Assembly: GCF_026151205.1 (NCBI RefSeq)
Contig: NC_087077.1
Location: 5,728,483 to 5,792,482, forward strand
Source: Bolinopsis microptera
Lineage: Eukaryota > Ctenophora > Tentaculata > Lobata > Bolinopsidae
Reading direction: 5' to 3'
DNA length: 64,000 bases
Shown here: one piece after another, positions 46,237-56,945 of the stretch
Position numbering within the stretch: the first letter of the stretch is position 1
Layout: the number at the start of each line of letters is the position of its first letter
Made by a program: the position numbers and the translations under genes
The notes under the pieces: model-generated
What the model saw: the letters and a program-made list of their open reading frames with translations, nothing else
Database searches by the model: none
Told to the model about the DNA's origin: nothing

Positions 46237-48297
46237 TTATGGTGGGCGCCTACCACTCGCTAACGCTCCGCCGAAGTTCCCCTGACTGGTGTTAAAACGT
46301 GCTCTAGACTGGCTACTCCTTCTGCCAGCTACAGATTCCTTAATATTCGCAGCAAATTTACGGATACCACTTTTACCAAGGTGAACAATATCTGAGGTAA
46401 GAGGGCCATTTGCAGCAATATCCCATCTGCCATACTCATCAGAGAGCTGGCGACCAAAAATAGAGTTATCAATAATAAAAATGTTTCTTTGCTGATAAGA
46501 CACATCGAGGATGCCCCGATTAAAGCTTTCAACTTTTCTATTTAGAGAGTTTAGTCTAGTTGGAAGTAACATTGACAAGTGGATTTTGGATTTGGGGTAG
46601 GTTTCAGTAATGTCTCTGCACTTGGATTCCAGGACATGGAGGAGGTAGGCTTCTGATCGTGGATGAGACCGGGAGTTAATACTGTTGATTCCAGTATGGA
46701 TGACAATATTACGGTAAGGGCCAATCTCAATTGCATCAGGGAGAGCCTCCATGTGACCTACCAAAACACGCTTCCCAGGGACCCAACGACCAAAGGTACC
46801 TACTGAGTCACCAAATGTCATCCTGGAGGTGTTTGAATCACCCAGAATGATGGTCGAATTGATGAAGTGAGGAGAAATGTGTCTAAAGGTCAGGCTCACT
46901 CTCTCTGTGGAGACATTCTCGTCTGGGAGGATCCCATGTTTCCAAAAGTCCTGCGCATATCTCGTTGTGACTAACAAGCTGTTGTCCTGAAGGGGGAGAT
47001 CTTCTGATTGGCTATCATCATTATTGCAGAAGGACATGGTACGGGCAGCTCCTAGTGAGATCGTAAGGATGTGAGATTCGGGATCAATCACAGGCTCATC
47101 ATCTCTGTGCATTGGAATGTGGTTAGCACCAGAGCTATACTTACTAATGAGACACGAGTTAATCTTAATATTCCTATCATTCACTGGAGAAGGTATTTTA
47201 GGAACAATTGTTTCAAGAAGCTTCTTCAGCACGTGCGGCATTTCTCTTGCTGGGTGCTCAGTGCCAGTGTACCTATACGAGAAGTCACCAAAGTACATTA
47301 CTTCACGAGAGTTCTCACCAACACTAGTAAATTCGCTACAGTTACCACTGATGAACGCTTGGACTTCCTCCTTAAGTTCTGGTGTAAGGGCTAGAGGGTC
47401 ATACATTTCATAGGGCTTGCACGGTGTCACATGTTTCTTTGTGTGTGGAGAGACAGTATTAGGTGGGGGAGGGGATGTGGGACCAGGACCATGGTTAGGC
47501 TGTGGCATCCTGTTTGGTGGAGGCCGAGGGCTGCTGCTTCTGTTGCCAAGCGACGACTTCATGGATGTGACTTGTTCAGTCAGATGTAAGAGGCTGTTTT
47601 GGATGCTAGTGACAGCTTCAGCTGTCAACAGGGTTGTGCTCTCTGGGTGTGGCTGGTCAACTCTCTGGAAGGCAGACTCACGGAGGCCTTTTATCTCTTG
47701 CTGTAGCATGTTCAGTTTCTCTGTGACATCATCATTAACCAACCCCTGGTTTGAAGAGCGTTCACTAAGACATAATGCAGTGACAACCTCCTTAGTTGAA
47801 CGGATGTCAGCGTAGAGGGATGAAGGTACCTTACTAAGTGCGGGACAGACATAACAGCTTGGGCACTCCCACAGTTCCATTTTCTTAATATCTGATGGTG
47901 AAAGGCCGAGTAGATTACTGCACCTATTATGCCATTGCTGTTGACACTTGTTGCAGGTGATGTAGGTTGAGTTTTTGTCACTCTTCTTGCATGGACACTT
48001 CTTTTTGTTTTGGGTTACAGGAGTTCTCTTGTTTTGAGAAGGTGTGCTCTTGGCACTTGCACTAGGAGTACCCTGGTTTGATGGGGTTTTGGGGACAAGG
48101 CACTCTGCATCAAAGAATTTGTCTCCAGTAACATCAATGGGGCTTTCTGGTATGACAGTAGGAGATTCGGTGTTACACTTCAATTGCTCCTTGTAGAGGG
48201 GAACTCTTGATTGAGGTGAGTCATAGAGGCTGTTATTTGGATCGTTGGGTGGAGCCTTGTGAGGACGAGCATTACGTAGAGATCTATCGTGTACCAT
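46237..48297 (-). CDS. LINE ORF1: PHD finger, AlkB dioxygenase and SGNH esterase
   Basis: A 686-residue ORF1 protein. Order: a basic, Ser/Pro-rich N terminus; a PHD-type zinc finger at 101-151 (CPCK, CNKC, HNRC, CPSC); a coiled-coil stretch 190-250; a Pro-rich linker; an AlkB-like 2-oxoglutarate/Fe(II) dioxygenase domain at about 310-476; an SGNH/GDSL hydrolase domain at about 480-655; and a Gly/Arg tail. All AlkB ligands are present: HxD at 397/399 (MHRDD), distal His 454 (FWKHG) and RxxxxxR at 466/472 (RVSLTFR). The SGNH blocks are GDS at 486-488, GxN at 536-538 and DxxH at 636/639. ORF1 proteins normally bind RNA and chaperone cDNA synthesis; PHD and esterase domains are known in CR1-like ORF1s. 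An AlkB domain implies demethylation of RNA or DNA, which is inference. Confidence 0.88.
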   Translation of the reverse strand: MVHDRSLRNARPHKAPPNDPNNSLYDSPQSRVPLYKEQLKCNTESPTVIPESPIDVTGDKFFDAECLVPKTPSNQGTPSASAKSTPSQNKRTPVTQNKKKCPCKKSDKNSTYITCNKCQQQWHNRCSNLLGLSPSDIKKMELWECPSCYVCPALSKVPSSLYADIRSTKEVVTALCLSERSSNQGLVNDDVTEKLNMLQQEIKGLRESAFQRVDQPHPESTTLLTAEAVTSIQNSLLHLTEQVTSMKSSLGNRSSSPRPPPNRMPQPNHGPGPTSPPPPNTVSPHTKKHVTPCKPYEMYDPLALTPELKEEVQAFISGNCSEFTSVGENSREVMYFGDFSYRYTGTEHPAREMPHVLKKLLETIVPKIPSPVNDRNIKINSCLISKYSSGANHIPMHRDDEPVIDPESHILTISLGAARTMSFCNNDDSQSEDLPLQDNSLLVTTRYAQDFWKHGILPDENVSTERVSLTFRHISPHFINSTIILGDSNTSRMTFGDSVGTFGRWVPGKRVLVGHMEALPDAIEIGPYRNIVIHTGINSINSRSHPRSEAYLLHVLESKCRDITETYPKSKIHLSMLLPTRLNSLNRKVESFNRGILDVSYQQRNIFIIDNSIFGRQLSDEYGRWDIAANGPLTSDIVHLGKSGIRKFAANIKESVAGRRSSQSRARFNTSQGNFGGALASGRRPP

Positions 48298-48662
48298 GAT
48301 TATGAGAAGAGGCGGGGGCAGCCGGTGGACCGTTCGGGGTGGTGTCCCGTCAGACAGGCCTCAGGACCTGGGAGAGAGAAGAGTAGTGTAGAGTATAATA
48401 ATGAGCAACGTGAAGGATGTGAAATATCATAGCTATATAGAAATAATTATAATAAGAATCTATAGACTGACACACTGACAGACCAACATAGACAGGATTG
48501 ATATGAGAGTGAGATGATAGGGTTGATGATGTGAGGGATGGTATGGAGGATGTTGTGGAAGGTGAGGGCTGGGAAGCCCAAATAGCAAAGCTGAAAGAGT
48601 GTTAATTAGTCAATATCAAATCTGGGTATATTTCAATAAAACAGATAAGATACAATTTGCAT

Positions 48663-48955
48663 ACTTTCAACACTACTATTTTAATGATGGCCGGAGGGAG
48701 CATCATGAATACACAATGCTGTGAGCCCCCCAGGTGTGGTGACTGTGATGACTGTGAGGATGAGTGAAGTGTGTTTACATAACAACAGCACAACAAGTAC
48801 TCAACTCTCAAGCAGGGCCATCAGCAAGTCTTCTGTTCCACCACCCCTGCAGGTTCCACACAGGCTACCCCATTGCCAACGAGTTTAGAGATTCATGGTC
48901 ATTGTGCATTCATGGTACATCCTCAAATTATTTGTTATATAGTAGTGTTGAAAGT
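48663..48955. mobile_element. Short MITE with TA-flanked inverted repeats
   Basis: CTTTCAACACTACTAT at the left (48663) and ATAGTAGTGTTGAAAG at the right form inverted repeats of at least 16 bp, each bordered by TA, so a TA target duplication typical of Tc1/mariner-type MITEs is possible. The interior of about 260 bp has no coding potential. It lies just upstream of the LINE 5' leader. Confidence 0.55.
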
Positions 48956-49150
48956 ATTAAATAGTTTAGGTAGGACCCCCCCCCCTGCCCCCTTAAGTGG
49001 GTGACACACCACAGCTATTTCCTTCCCCCAAATAGGGCTTAACATACATAATTAAAACAGTCAAAACTCCGATTTACCACAAACCCCCGATTTACCGCGG
49101 CTTTTTCTTTTCTCTCAAACTCTGAGGTAAATCGTGGTATTACTGTATAT

Positions 49151-49837
49151 GGGGGCAGGGGGTCTTTATATGAAATTTCTCTCGAAATTGATTTTACAGT
49201 TGTTTCTAATGGAGAGGAGTGATATCTATCTGCTGCTTTTGGTCCCATGGAAAAATATTGTTCCTAGCCGAAGTTATCGCCAGATAAAGGTCAGCGCTCA
49301 TGTGTAATTGTACTGCGCGGGCGATTTTTGATCGCGTGCCCTGAAAATCGAGTCTAAAAATCTATACTCTCCTACATTTGTTGAGCAATCACCCTGAAAC
49401 TTTCAGGATATGTTCTAGGGATCATTTAAAAGAGATGAGCCGGGCAGAATTTTGAGATAGGCCTTTAAAAAAGTTTTTATTCGATTTTGAAAATCTTGGA
49501 CCAGGAAAAATCGTCAAAAAACGACCTATCTTAAAATTCGGATAAAACAGAATCTCCTAAATGGTTCTTAGAACATATCCTGAAAGTTTCAAGGTGATTG
49601 CTCAAAAAATGTAGGAGTTCAAGATAGATTTTTTGACTTGATTTTCAGGGCCAGATTGAAAATCGCTCGCGCAATACAATTACACATGAGCGCTGACCTT
49701 TGACCGGCGATAACTTCGGCTAGGAACAATATTATATTTCCAATGGACCAAAAGTAACTGATAGATATCACTCCCTCTATCAGAAACAACTATAAAATCA
49801 ATTTCGAGAGAAATTTCATAAAGACCCCCCTGCCCCC
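49151..49837. mobile_element. Palindromic foldback MITE, about 330-bp arms
   Basis: The left arm (49151 to about 49475) and right arm (about 49515-49837) are inverted copies at roughly 85 percent by eye, sharing GAAATTTCTCTCGAAATTGA, CCTAGCCGAAGTTATCGCC and GGTCAGCGCTCATGTGTAA. The spacer is about 40 bases. The ends are GGGGGCAGGGGG, and the same end motif appears at about 48978-48996, hinting at a second truncated copy. No coding capacity. Confidence 0.8.
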
Positions 49838-50192
49838 TTAATTTGGTAAACAATGCTGTTTAATAGTGTTTTGCCAGATTAATGAAAAATGTTTAGATAA
49901 TGAAGGTAATGCTGTTTACTGGTTTATCTTTCAGCGACAGCTCTTTAAGAAATGAGGCCCTTAAATGAAGTGTGTATTCTGTGTAATGAAAGTAGTTAAT
50001 ATAAGCTATGTTGTTGTCTTAAACAGTATAAATGAGTGTTGAGGCTATCTCATTATTCATTTGAGGATCCTCTATAACTCAATATTAATGCCTGTTCTCG
50101 CTCAAGCATCTTCATCCATCTTGTTGCTCACTGTTTTCTTGAAATTTTTGTTTTCTTGACTGATAATGATTTAAGTTGAAGTAAAATTGTTT

Positions 50193-51980
50193 ATGTTCAT
50201 GAGATCTACTGTTAAGCGCTACTTTTCGAGAAAAAAGAACAGAAAATGTTCATCAGAGTCCCAGACAGATGCAGAAGAAAGTTTAGAAAACTCTCATTTG
50301 GCTGAGGCCATACCAACAAATACCAAGTACTCCTCCATTGAGAATGAAGAGGAAACTTTCAATGAAGAATCCGTGGAGGATGCCATCAACCAGTCCGGCA
50401 TTGGATTTGGAACACTTATTTTTGTCTTGAGTCCTTGTTTATTCATTCTCTTTGAAGGGGCAGAAGACGTCATTCAATCCTACATGAGTGATTTAGTGAC
50501 ATGTCACTGGGAGTTAAGCTTAGATAAGCTGCTCTTTATCGAGATCGGGACTGTTATTGGAATGTTGGCGGGTTCTCTAGTCTGTTCACCTTTGAGTGAC
50601 AAATATGGGAGACGGAATGTCATAATGGTGATGGTATCTGGACTACTTATATTCGGGAATTTGACAGCATTTGCAGTTGGGTTTACATCGTACCTCACTT
50701 TCCAGATAATGGTCGGATTCTTTGTCGGTGGTGGTATAGCTCCTGTGATAGCTCTGTTAGTTGAGGTGGTTCCGAGTCGCTGGAGGGTTGCAGTCCTTGC
50801 ACTTAGATCTGCTGGAAGAGCGTCTGGGATTGTGTACGCAGTGGCGGCGTTCTGGCTACTGAACGAGAGTTTGGGCTGGAGGTCAATCATCCTGGCCATC
50901 AATATAATCAACATTCCTGCTCTTGTGTTTGTGTGCCTCAGTGATGAAAGCTCACAGTATAGAATAGCTGTTGATGACGAGAAGAGAGCAAAGAAGTCAT
51001 TGGCCCGGTTACAATCATTAAACGTGAACAAAGCATTCTTTTACTGTTGCTTGGAGAGCAATGTAAAGGAGGTGGATGCAGAAGAGAATAAGTCTGAAAT
51101 ATGGAGAGCCTCCGGTGAATCCTTAAATGAATCAGAGGGTCGGAGAGTGACTTTCAGTCCCTCTACCACTAAACATTCCACTGATGACAAACCAGAGGAT
51201 TGTGCAATTAGTGACTTAGCTTCATCTGACTTGGAGACGGAGCAAGAGGATGCCGAGTACAACACAGGCCATTCAGCGGTCTCTGGCAGCCAAATATCAG
51301 CTCCTGAGAAGGATGATGAATCTCACTGTCAGGCGGGGTGCACTGACCTTCAGCTTCCGATTAAAGGCATGATTCTTATGGCAGCCTACGGCTTTATTGT
51401 CCAAGCAATCTACTATGGATATACGTTCTATAACAAAAACGGGATAAAAGATCGCTACTGCGCTGATTGGACCACCATCGAACCTCCAGTATCCATGAAT
51501 GTAGCATTATTAGACGACTGTGCAGTAGTTAATACACACCAGCTATTTGAGCAATCCATGACGTCGATAATAGGTCCCGTTGGAGCTATCCTGACCGCGA
51601 TCTCGGCAGTATCGATAGGGCGCAAGAAGACTGGTTACATCATCGCGCTCCTTCTGGTAACATTCAACTTCTTCTTTTACAACTGTCCCAACAGCATTGA
51701 CTCAGGTATATTCAATCTCATCGTATCCCTTGTAAGTATACTTAAGTGTGGTGCGGATCTCTTACCTTTGGTTGTGGCGTCAGAATACTTTTCCACCTCC
51801 AACAGGGGCATGGGTTTGTCAGCCTGCGTCACTGGCTCCAAGTTAGGAGCAACCTTGAGTATTCTCGTGTGTCATTACGGACATGATGGTGCTCCCTACT
51901 GGATTGCTGGGTACCTTCATTTGTTGAGTGTGTTGATGATTGTTGTAGTGTTCGTTACAAGGGAGACAAAAAGGGTTTAG
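50193..51980 (+). CDS. SVOP/SV2-like major facilitator superfamily transporter
   Basis: A single-exon 595-residue protein starting at MFMRST (a second ATG lies at 50199). The charged, acidic cytoplasmic N terminus (1-62) leads to EDAINQSGIGFGTLIFVLS, the entry seen in SVOP and SV2 proteins, and twelve probable membrane segments. The signature loop between TM2 and TM3 is SDKYGRR (135-141), with the matching IGRKKT (475-480) in the second half. A 140-residue acidic, Ser-rich loop (252-390) separates the halves. A short exoplasmic loop between TM7 and TM8 holds paired cysteines (CADW at 423, DDCAV at 443). SVOP relatives move organic ions or nucleotides, but no substrate is visible here. It is intronless although IFT80 and the DC-STAMP gene are spliced, so it may be a retrogene; upstream non-coding exons cannot be excluded. 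Confidence 0.8.
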   Translation: MFMRSTVKRYFSRKKNRKCSSESQTDAEESLENSHLAEAIPTNTKYSSIENEEETFNEESVEDAINQSGIGFGTLIFVLSPCLFILFEGAEDVIQSYMSDLVTCHWELSLDKLLFIEIGTVIGMLAGSLVCSPLSDKYGRRNVIMVMVSGLLIFGNLTAFAVGFTSYLTFQIMVGFFVGGGIAPVIALLVEVVPSRWRVAVLALRSAGRASGIVYAVAAFWLLNESLGWRSIILAINIINIPALVFVCLSDESSQYRIAVDDEKRAKKSLARLQSLNVNKAFFYCCLESNVKEVDAEENKSEIWRASGESLNESEGRRVTFSPSTTKHSTDDKPEDCAISDLASSDLETEQEDAEYNTGHSAVSGSQISAPEKDDESHCQAGCTDLQLPIKGMILMAAYGFIVQAIYYGYTFYNKNGIKDRYCADWTTIEPPVSMNVALLDDCAVVNTHQLFEQSMTSIIGPVGAILTAISAVSIGRKKTGYIIALLLVTFNFFFYNCPNSIDSGIFNLIVSLVSILKCGADLLPLVVASEYFSTSNRGMGLSACVTGSKLGATLSILVCHYGHDGAPYWIAGYLHLLSVLMIVVVFVTRETKRV

Positions 51981-52505
51981 ACTCGGGTCATTTACTTCCT
52001 GTACTTCGAAAATACACGAAGGGAAACTCATAATAATAATATGAGGCTTGAAATCTTCGTAAAACTACAACTTGAGAGCTTCAAATTATCTGTTATTAAT
52101 ATTATTTAGTAAGTAGTGTTGAAAATATCAATATTTATTCGAACAGATACAGATACAGTTATTTCCACAGTTATTAGTACTTTAAGGATGAACTATAAAC
52201 GGAATAATCTTAGTTATTCGATAGTACTGCGGAGCTTTTTAAAATATTAGTTTGTTATAATTACTGATTAGTGCCGTAGATCAATATCTATTGTCTATAT
52301 GAAACAATCGTTTTTTACTGCTTCTCATGATCATAAGCCAAAACAGAATATATCAATTGTAGCCAAATTCAAATACCTTGGAATCAATGAACTGTAAAAT
52401 TAATTATTTAAAATACATTAAATCCAATTTGGCTCAACGAGATTTAAACCATATTCACAAGTTTTGACTCTTCTAATTTAACTTTAAAGTACTACATTAG
52501 AGAAG

Positions 52506-53760
52506 ATGGATAAGGTCGCTTCAGACGAACCTCTTTATGAAGCAATCTCCAAATTGGACGGTTTCTTGAAGGAAAAAGACAAGAAGGGGTGCAATGTCAA
52601 ACAGAGCTTGTTTGTACTTATAGCAAGTTCTTTCTGTGGACTTGCCACCTTCTCCACACTGAACAGCAGCAAAAAACTCTTCGAGATCGACCGGTACGCA
52701 TAAATTATATTTTTCATCATGTTCTGTAGCCCAGGACAGTGCTTCAAAACTTCAGCTGTTAGTGTTATAACTTTATTAATATTATACAACAAGACAGATA
52801 CTCAATTATTGTCCTATTATTTATTTTCCATTTAAGTTCGCTTTGTCAAACAGACTTGAAAATAAATAAATGTCTAATGTTTCTCTTTCCCAAAGTTCTT
52901 AAATTTAAGTTTACGTCATGTCACTCACTCATCTTCATCCGTACCCCAGAATCCATTTGGTAATAATCTGTACGACTGTCACAGTGATCCTGGGATTACT
53001 CGCCATCCTTTTCCACCACGCCCGGTGCACTGTCTCCCTCATGTTACCGGTCCTCTTCTCCGGACTTGGTCGCTCACTCGTCAGGAGTCTCATCATATCT
53101 CTCATTGTCTCCGGACCTCTCCAGAACATCGGAGATAACGCCATCTTGCTTGCAAAGTCTATTGAGTGTTCCGCTAAGTTAACCATCGACCAAGCGAACG
53201 AGACTACCGAAGCTACTGTTGCCGCGTTACACGAACAGATGGAATCAATATCACGTGCTACTAGGAGTATCAACGAGAACAGCAGGAAAGTAGAGGAGTT
53301 TGCTGATAAGGAGATGGTAAAAGTGTTGGAGACGGAGGATAAGAAAGGACACCTCTCACCGGATATGATGTTGAAAAGAGGTGCCAGGCAGTGTCATCTT
53401 AATACTGGTTTGTCTTTCGTTAGTTGGTGAGCCAGAATCTATATTTTCAAAAAACAATCACTAGGGAACTATCTGTTTCATGTAGGCGAAAGCTATTTTA
53501 TATGTAGACGTATTCATGCTTGTCTTCGGGGTATTTCCTCCCTCCCCAACCCAATTAAGAAGGAGCAACAGTTTGAGAAGTAAAAAGTCCCTTCCCTTCT
53601 CCCCTTGATAAACTCTATGTTTTCAGATAGGCCGAGAAAAAAGTGCGAGATTGGTATAAACGTTGACTTAGATAAATGTGAGCAGATAAAAACGTCCGAT
53701 GATGGTTGTATGAACTACAATGACCAGAACTTAGACAAAGATAATGCCGTGCACACTCAG
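52506..53760 (+). CDS. DC-STAMP domain (DCST1/2-like) gene, 5' exons
   Basis: Three exons with phase-matched junctions: 52506-52693, 52950-53426 and 53631-53760, ending at a donor (CACTCAG then GTGAGAAG). The 265 codons give a cytoplasmic start (MDKVASDEPLYEAISKLDGF), TM1 (SLFVLIASSFCGLATFSTL), TM2 (IHLVIICTTVTVILGLLAIL), then the most telling block VSLMLPVLFSGLGRSLVRSL with SGPLQNIGDNAILLAKSIEC. That block is the hallmark of DC-STAMP-like proteins, multi-pass membrane proteins that act in cell fusion and, as DCST1/2, in sperm-egg fusion. A long coiled-coil extracellular stretch with ATRSINENSRKVEEF and a Cys-containing exon follow. Family members have about 600-750 residues, so the C-terminal half, including its terminal zinc-binding RING-like part, is missing or lies in exons I could not find before 58 kb. 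Confidence 0.65.
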
Positions 53761-54696
53761 GTGAGAAGGGGTGAGAAGTTGGGATGAGAGGTTAAATAGC
53801 ACCAAGCTGTGGAAGATTGATGCTCACTGCATGGCGTGTTGTTAATAATAAATTAATGGATTGTGTTGTTATTTTGAACTTTTGAAGAGCAGACGTTCGA
53901 ACGAACGGCCAATTTTAGGAAAATTAATTTCAAATTTGCACCAGAGCATATCAGACTTGCTCACGTCCATTGTGCTGACGTGGGATAGGTTAACACATTT
54001 CAACATATTTCACGATGTAATAACTTATGTTTAAGTTTTCAACATGTGAAAATCTCTTCAAGACTTCTTCAACGTCGCACTTTTGTTGTTTTGCAGGCAT
54101 GAGCCATTATATAGACTTATAGACTATAATTCATGTCTGATGAATGAAATCCGCCATTAAATGTTTCATTCTCTATCTGGGCCTGCGCCTGGGGGCGTGT
54201 CGAGACTCGAGACTTAATTCACACACTCATGTTATGTATCATGGAGATCTAACTATTAGTGTTAGACGCTATTTTTCTTTGTTATTGAAGAAAGTTGAAA
54301 CAAACTCTTAAGACGGGACAGTGATATATATGGAGGGAGCTATCTGGCTAACAACCGAATATATTTCTGACCTTGTAGTAGTAGTAGGGATAACTTTTAG
54401 AAAAGTCTCTCGCTTAATTTAGCGATCCATTTTGTTACCCAATACTAATTCTGTGCTGTGGATCATGTGTAGAGTTTGTCAGTTTTGGACTCGGACAGTT
54501 CGGAAAAGTGACGAATATTGCATGGTTTAGAAAAGATTGCATAATTATAATAATTATTGGCGTTCGACCTTGAAAATAATTTGCATAGCTGTCAGCTGAC
54601 TCGATTCGGTATCTGTAAAATAGTTAATTAATACAGACTTTTAAAAAAATGTCTCTGAAAACATTATCAAATTCTTCTTCGAGAGACAGTGTGATA

Positions 54697-54790
54697 GTAG
54701 AGACAGTGTAGAGACAGTGTAGAGACAGTGTAGAGACAGTGTAGAGACAGTGTAGAGACAGTGTAGAGACAGTGTAGAGACTGTGAAGAG
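54697..54790. repeat. 11-bp minisatellite TAGAGACAGTG
   Basis: About eight or nine head-to-tail copies of TAGAGACAGTG. On the minus strand it translates as an 11-residue repeat, which is an artefact of 33 being three unit lengths. Confidence 0.9.
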
Positions 54791-56945
54791 ACAGTGTCAT
54801 AGGGATATAGGTATACAATTTACATACCTCATGAAGCAATTGGGTTATTATCCGTCACGTCCTGGGATGATACATATTTTGTGCAACTTCTATCTATTAA
54901 TGCTTTCCAAACATGTGCAATATTATTATCCGTTCTTTCTATCAGTTGATACTATTTGTTTTAGTCTTCTATTATCATCAGAGAAATTAATCCTTAAAAT
55001 TACTTAATTGGCTATTCAGAAATATCAGATGCCATCATTTCCAGTTACATAAAAGCCAAAATGTTACAGCCGTAATAATTATGGTGAAAATTTGATAAAA
55101 GGTTACAATTATTGTAACTTTTTATCGACGATAATTGGGTCAAAATCGTTAAATCGGTTTATCTCGATAATTTGGTACTGATAACCGTTAAAATGAACAA
55201 CAAATTATTAAACATAGAAATTTACCTTGATAATTATGCTGTTTCTCATGAACAATAGTAATGCTAGTGTTATAATTACTGCATACCAGTCTATACTATC
55301 TAGTCTATACTATTTAGTGATAGTCTATATACTGTACCTAGTCCTACCTCATTCTAAATGCAGACTAGAGCTTGTTATGATGTATGTCACGTGTCCTATA
55401 GTATTGTTATTATTATTGGTTGGTAATCTAAATTCTAAAGAGAAATATTATCAAGAGCCAGGAACAGCATTCCTCTGATTAAAAGATAACCAAAACAAAA
55501 GTAAGGTATTTCTCAGGGCGTGGGCACGCGCCCCACAAAACAAATTCCAGAATAAAAAGAACAGAATAATAAACTTGTCTCAGTTATTAACTGATATGTC
55601 TCCTAAGGTTGTACAATTTTCGGCGGTTCACTGTTGCTCTTATTTTATTCTTGAAATGGCTCTAAGGATTTAAGATTTATGTATAAAATATAAATGACTT
55701 ACGTGTGCCGACTTGTGTACCGAAATCCGAATACCTTACTTAGATTTTATCAGCTCAAATTCGATGGTCAAATTATCGACCGATAGTATCTCGATAATTC
55801 CTCAAAATTTATCGATTACGGTATCTCGATAAAATATTTTGAACCGAAAGTGCAGACCCTAGTTCAGATCTGCGGTTTTAGTTTTTAGCATTGTCTGCCT
55901 TGAATTGCAAGATCTTCGCTTTTAAGATATAGCGTGTATTTAACTAAAAGTAGCAAAATTTGGTTGAACAAATTTGATTCCTTGTCAATTTAAAAATCCA
56001 GCCACTGGGATGGTAAGTCTTATATAAGTTATTTTACTTACTTCATGAACCCATAATTACTGTACATGATTAGTGATCAACGAATTCGAATTTGTTTGTA
56101 TTTTGGCGCGGGCGTATCATATTGCTACGCTAATTGTTCGCGTATTACATGACATATTTAACATCTCCAAAGTTTGAACACATTGGTGCGTATTACTGCG
56201 TATTGTTTCAGACCCCCAATATAACGTATGGATTGGTGAAAAGGTGAAGTATTTTAACATCATGCGACAAATTATTTATTCATCATGTGAGATTATATTA
56301 TATTCCTGTACGGTAATGAGATGATGACGTACACAACTTGAAAACTTTATGAATCGAAGCTAGTTATTTCCCCATTCCCCTTTCACTCTTTTAAGGTTAA
56401 TTTTCCTTCTTTCTTTAGACATCCTCAATCTCTTGATCTGTTTGTTTGTATATTTGATCACGTGACACGTTAGTCGAAGTCGTTGAACAATGAACATTGA
56501 ACATGTTGTTCATTAAATATAATTAGTATTGAGCTAGAGCTATTATAATAGTAGTAGTTATTGTTGACGGCTCATGGCTTTATATTCTGCTTACTGTTCA
56601 TAAACTCCTGTTCAAATGATCCAAACTGGATGCTTGCCTGCATGGTAACACACCGTTGTCTGGAATGTAGGTATTTATTTAATTGCAGGATAATGCTATG
56701 TGTCTTTAAGCTTGAAATCTCTAGTCGTAAAATAGTCGGATGGCTCTTGCATTAAGCATAATCTCAACTCTAAGCCTCTCCGCTCACAATGGGCCATGGC
56801 ACAGTTACCTAACATCAAGCAATCCTGAGATCCCTGGATCATTGTTGAGGAGATTGTTGGCGGGGGTGTAACTATGGTTACCACTCGCCATTGTCCAGCT
56901 ACACTGTGAGATTATTACTCGCTGTTAATACCATGGGCTTTACAA

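Larger units (their letters stand above)
41984..48590 (-). mobile_element. Near full-length two-ORF non-LTR retrotransposon
   Basis: On the minus strand: a 5' leader (from about 48590; the exact start is unclear), ORF1 (48297-46237), ORF2 (from 46234 to 42586), a 3' UTR of about 550 bases, and a 3' end with AATAAATAAAATAC and two 21-bp tandem units of TAGTAGTAAAACAAAGTATT (plus-strand reading, 41984-42026). Tandem 3' repeats instead of a poly(A) tail, an APE-type endonuclease and the RT type fit the CR1/L2/jockey assemblage. Both ORFs are intact except for one 197-bp insertion at the start of ORF2. No clear target-site duplication was found. Confidence 0.85.

Noticed and set aside
42599-48000. 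Plus-strand open frames overlapping the retrotransposon
   Set aside because: They are shadows of the strongly supported minus-strand ORF1 and ORF2.
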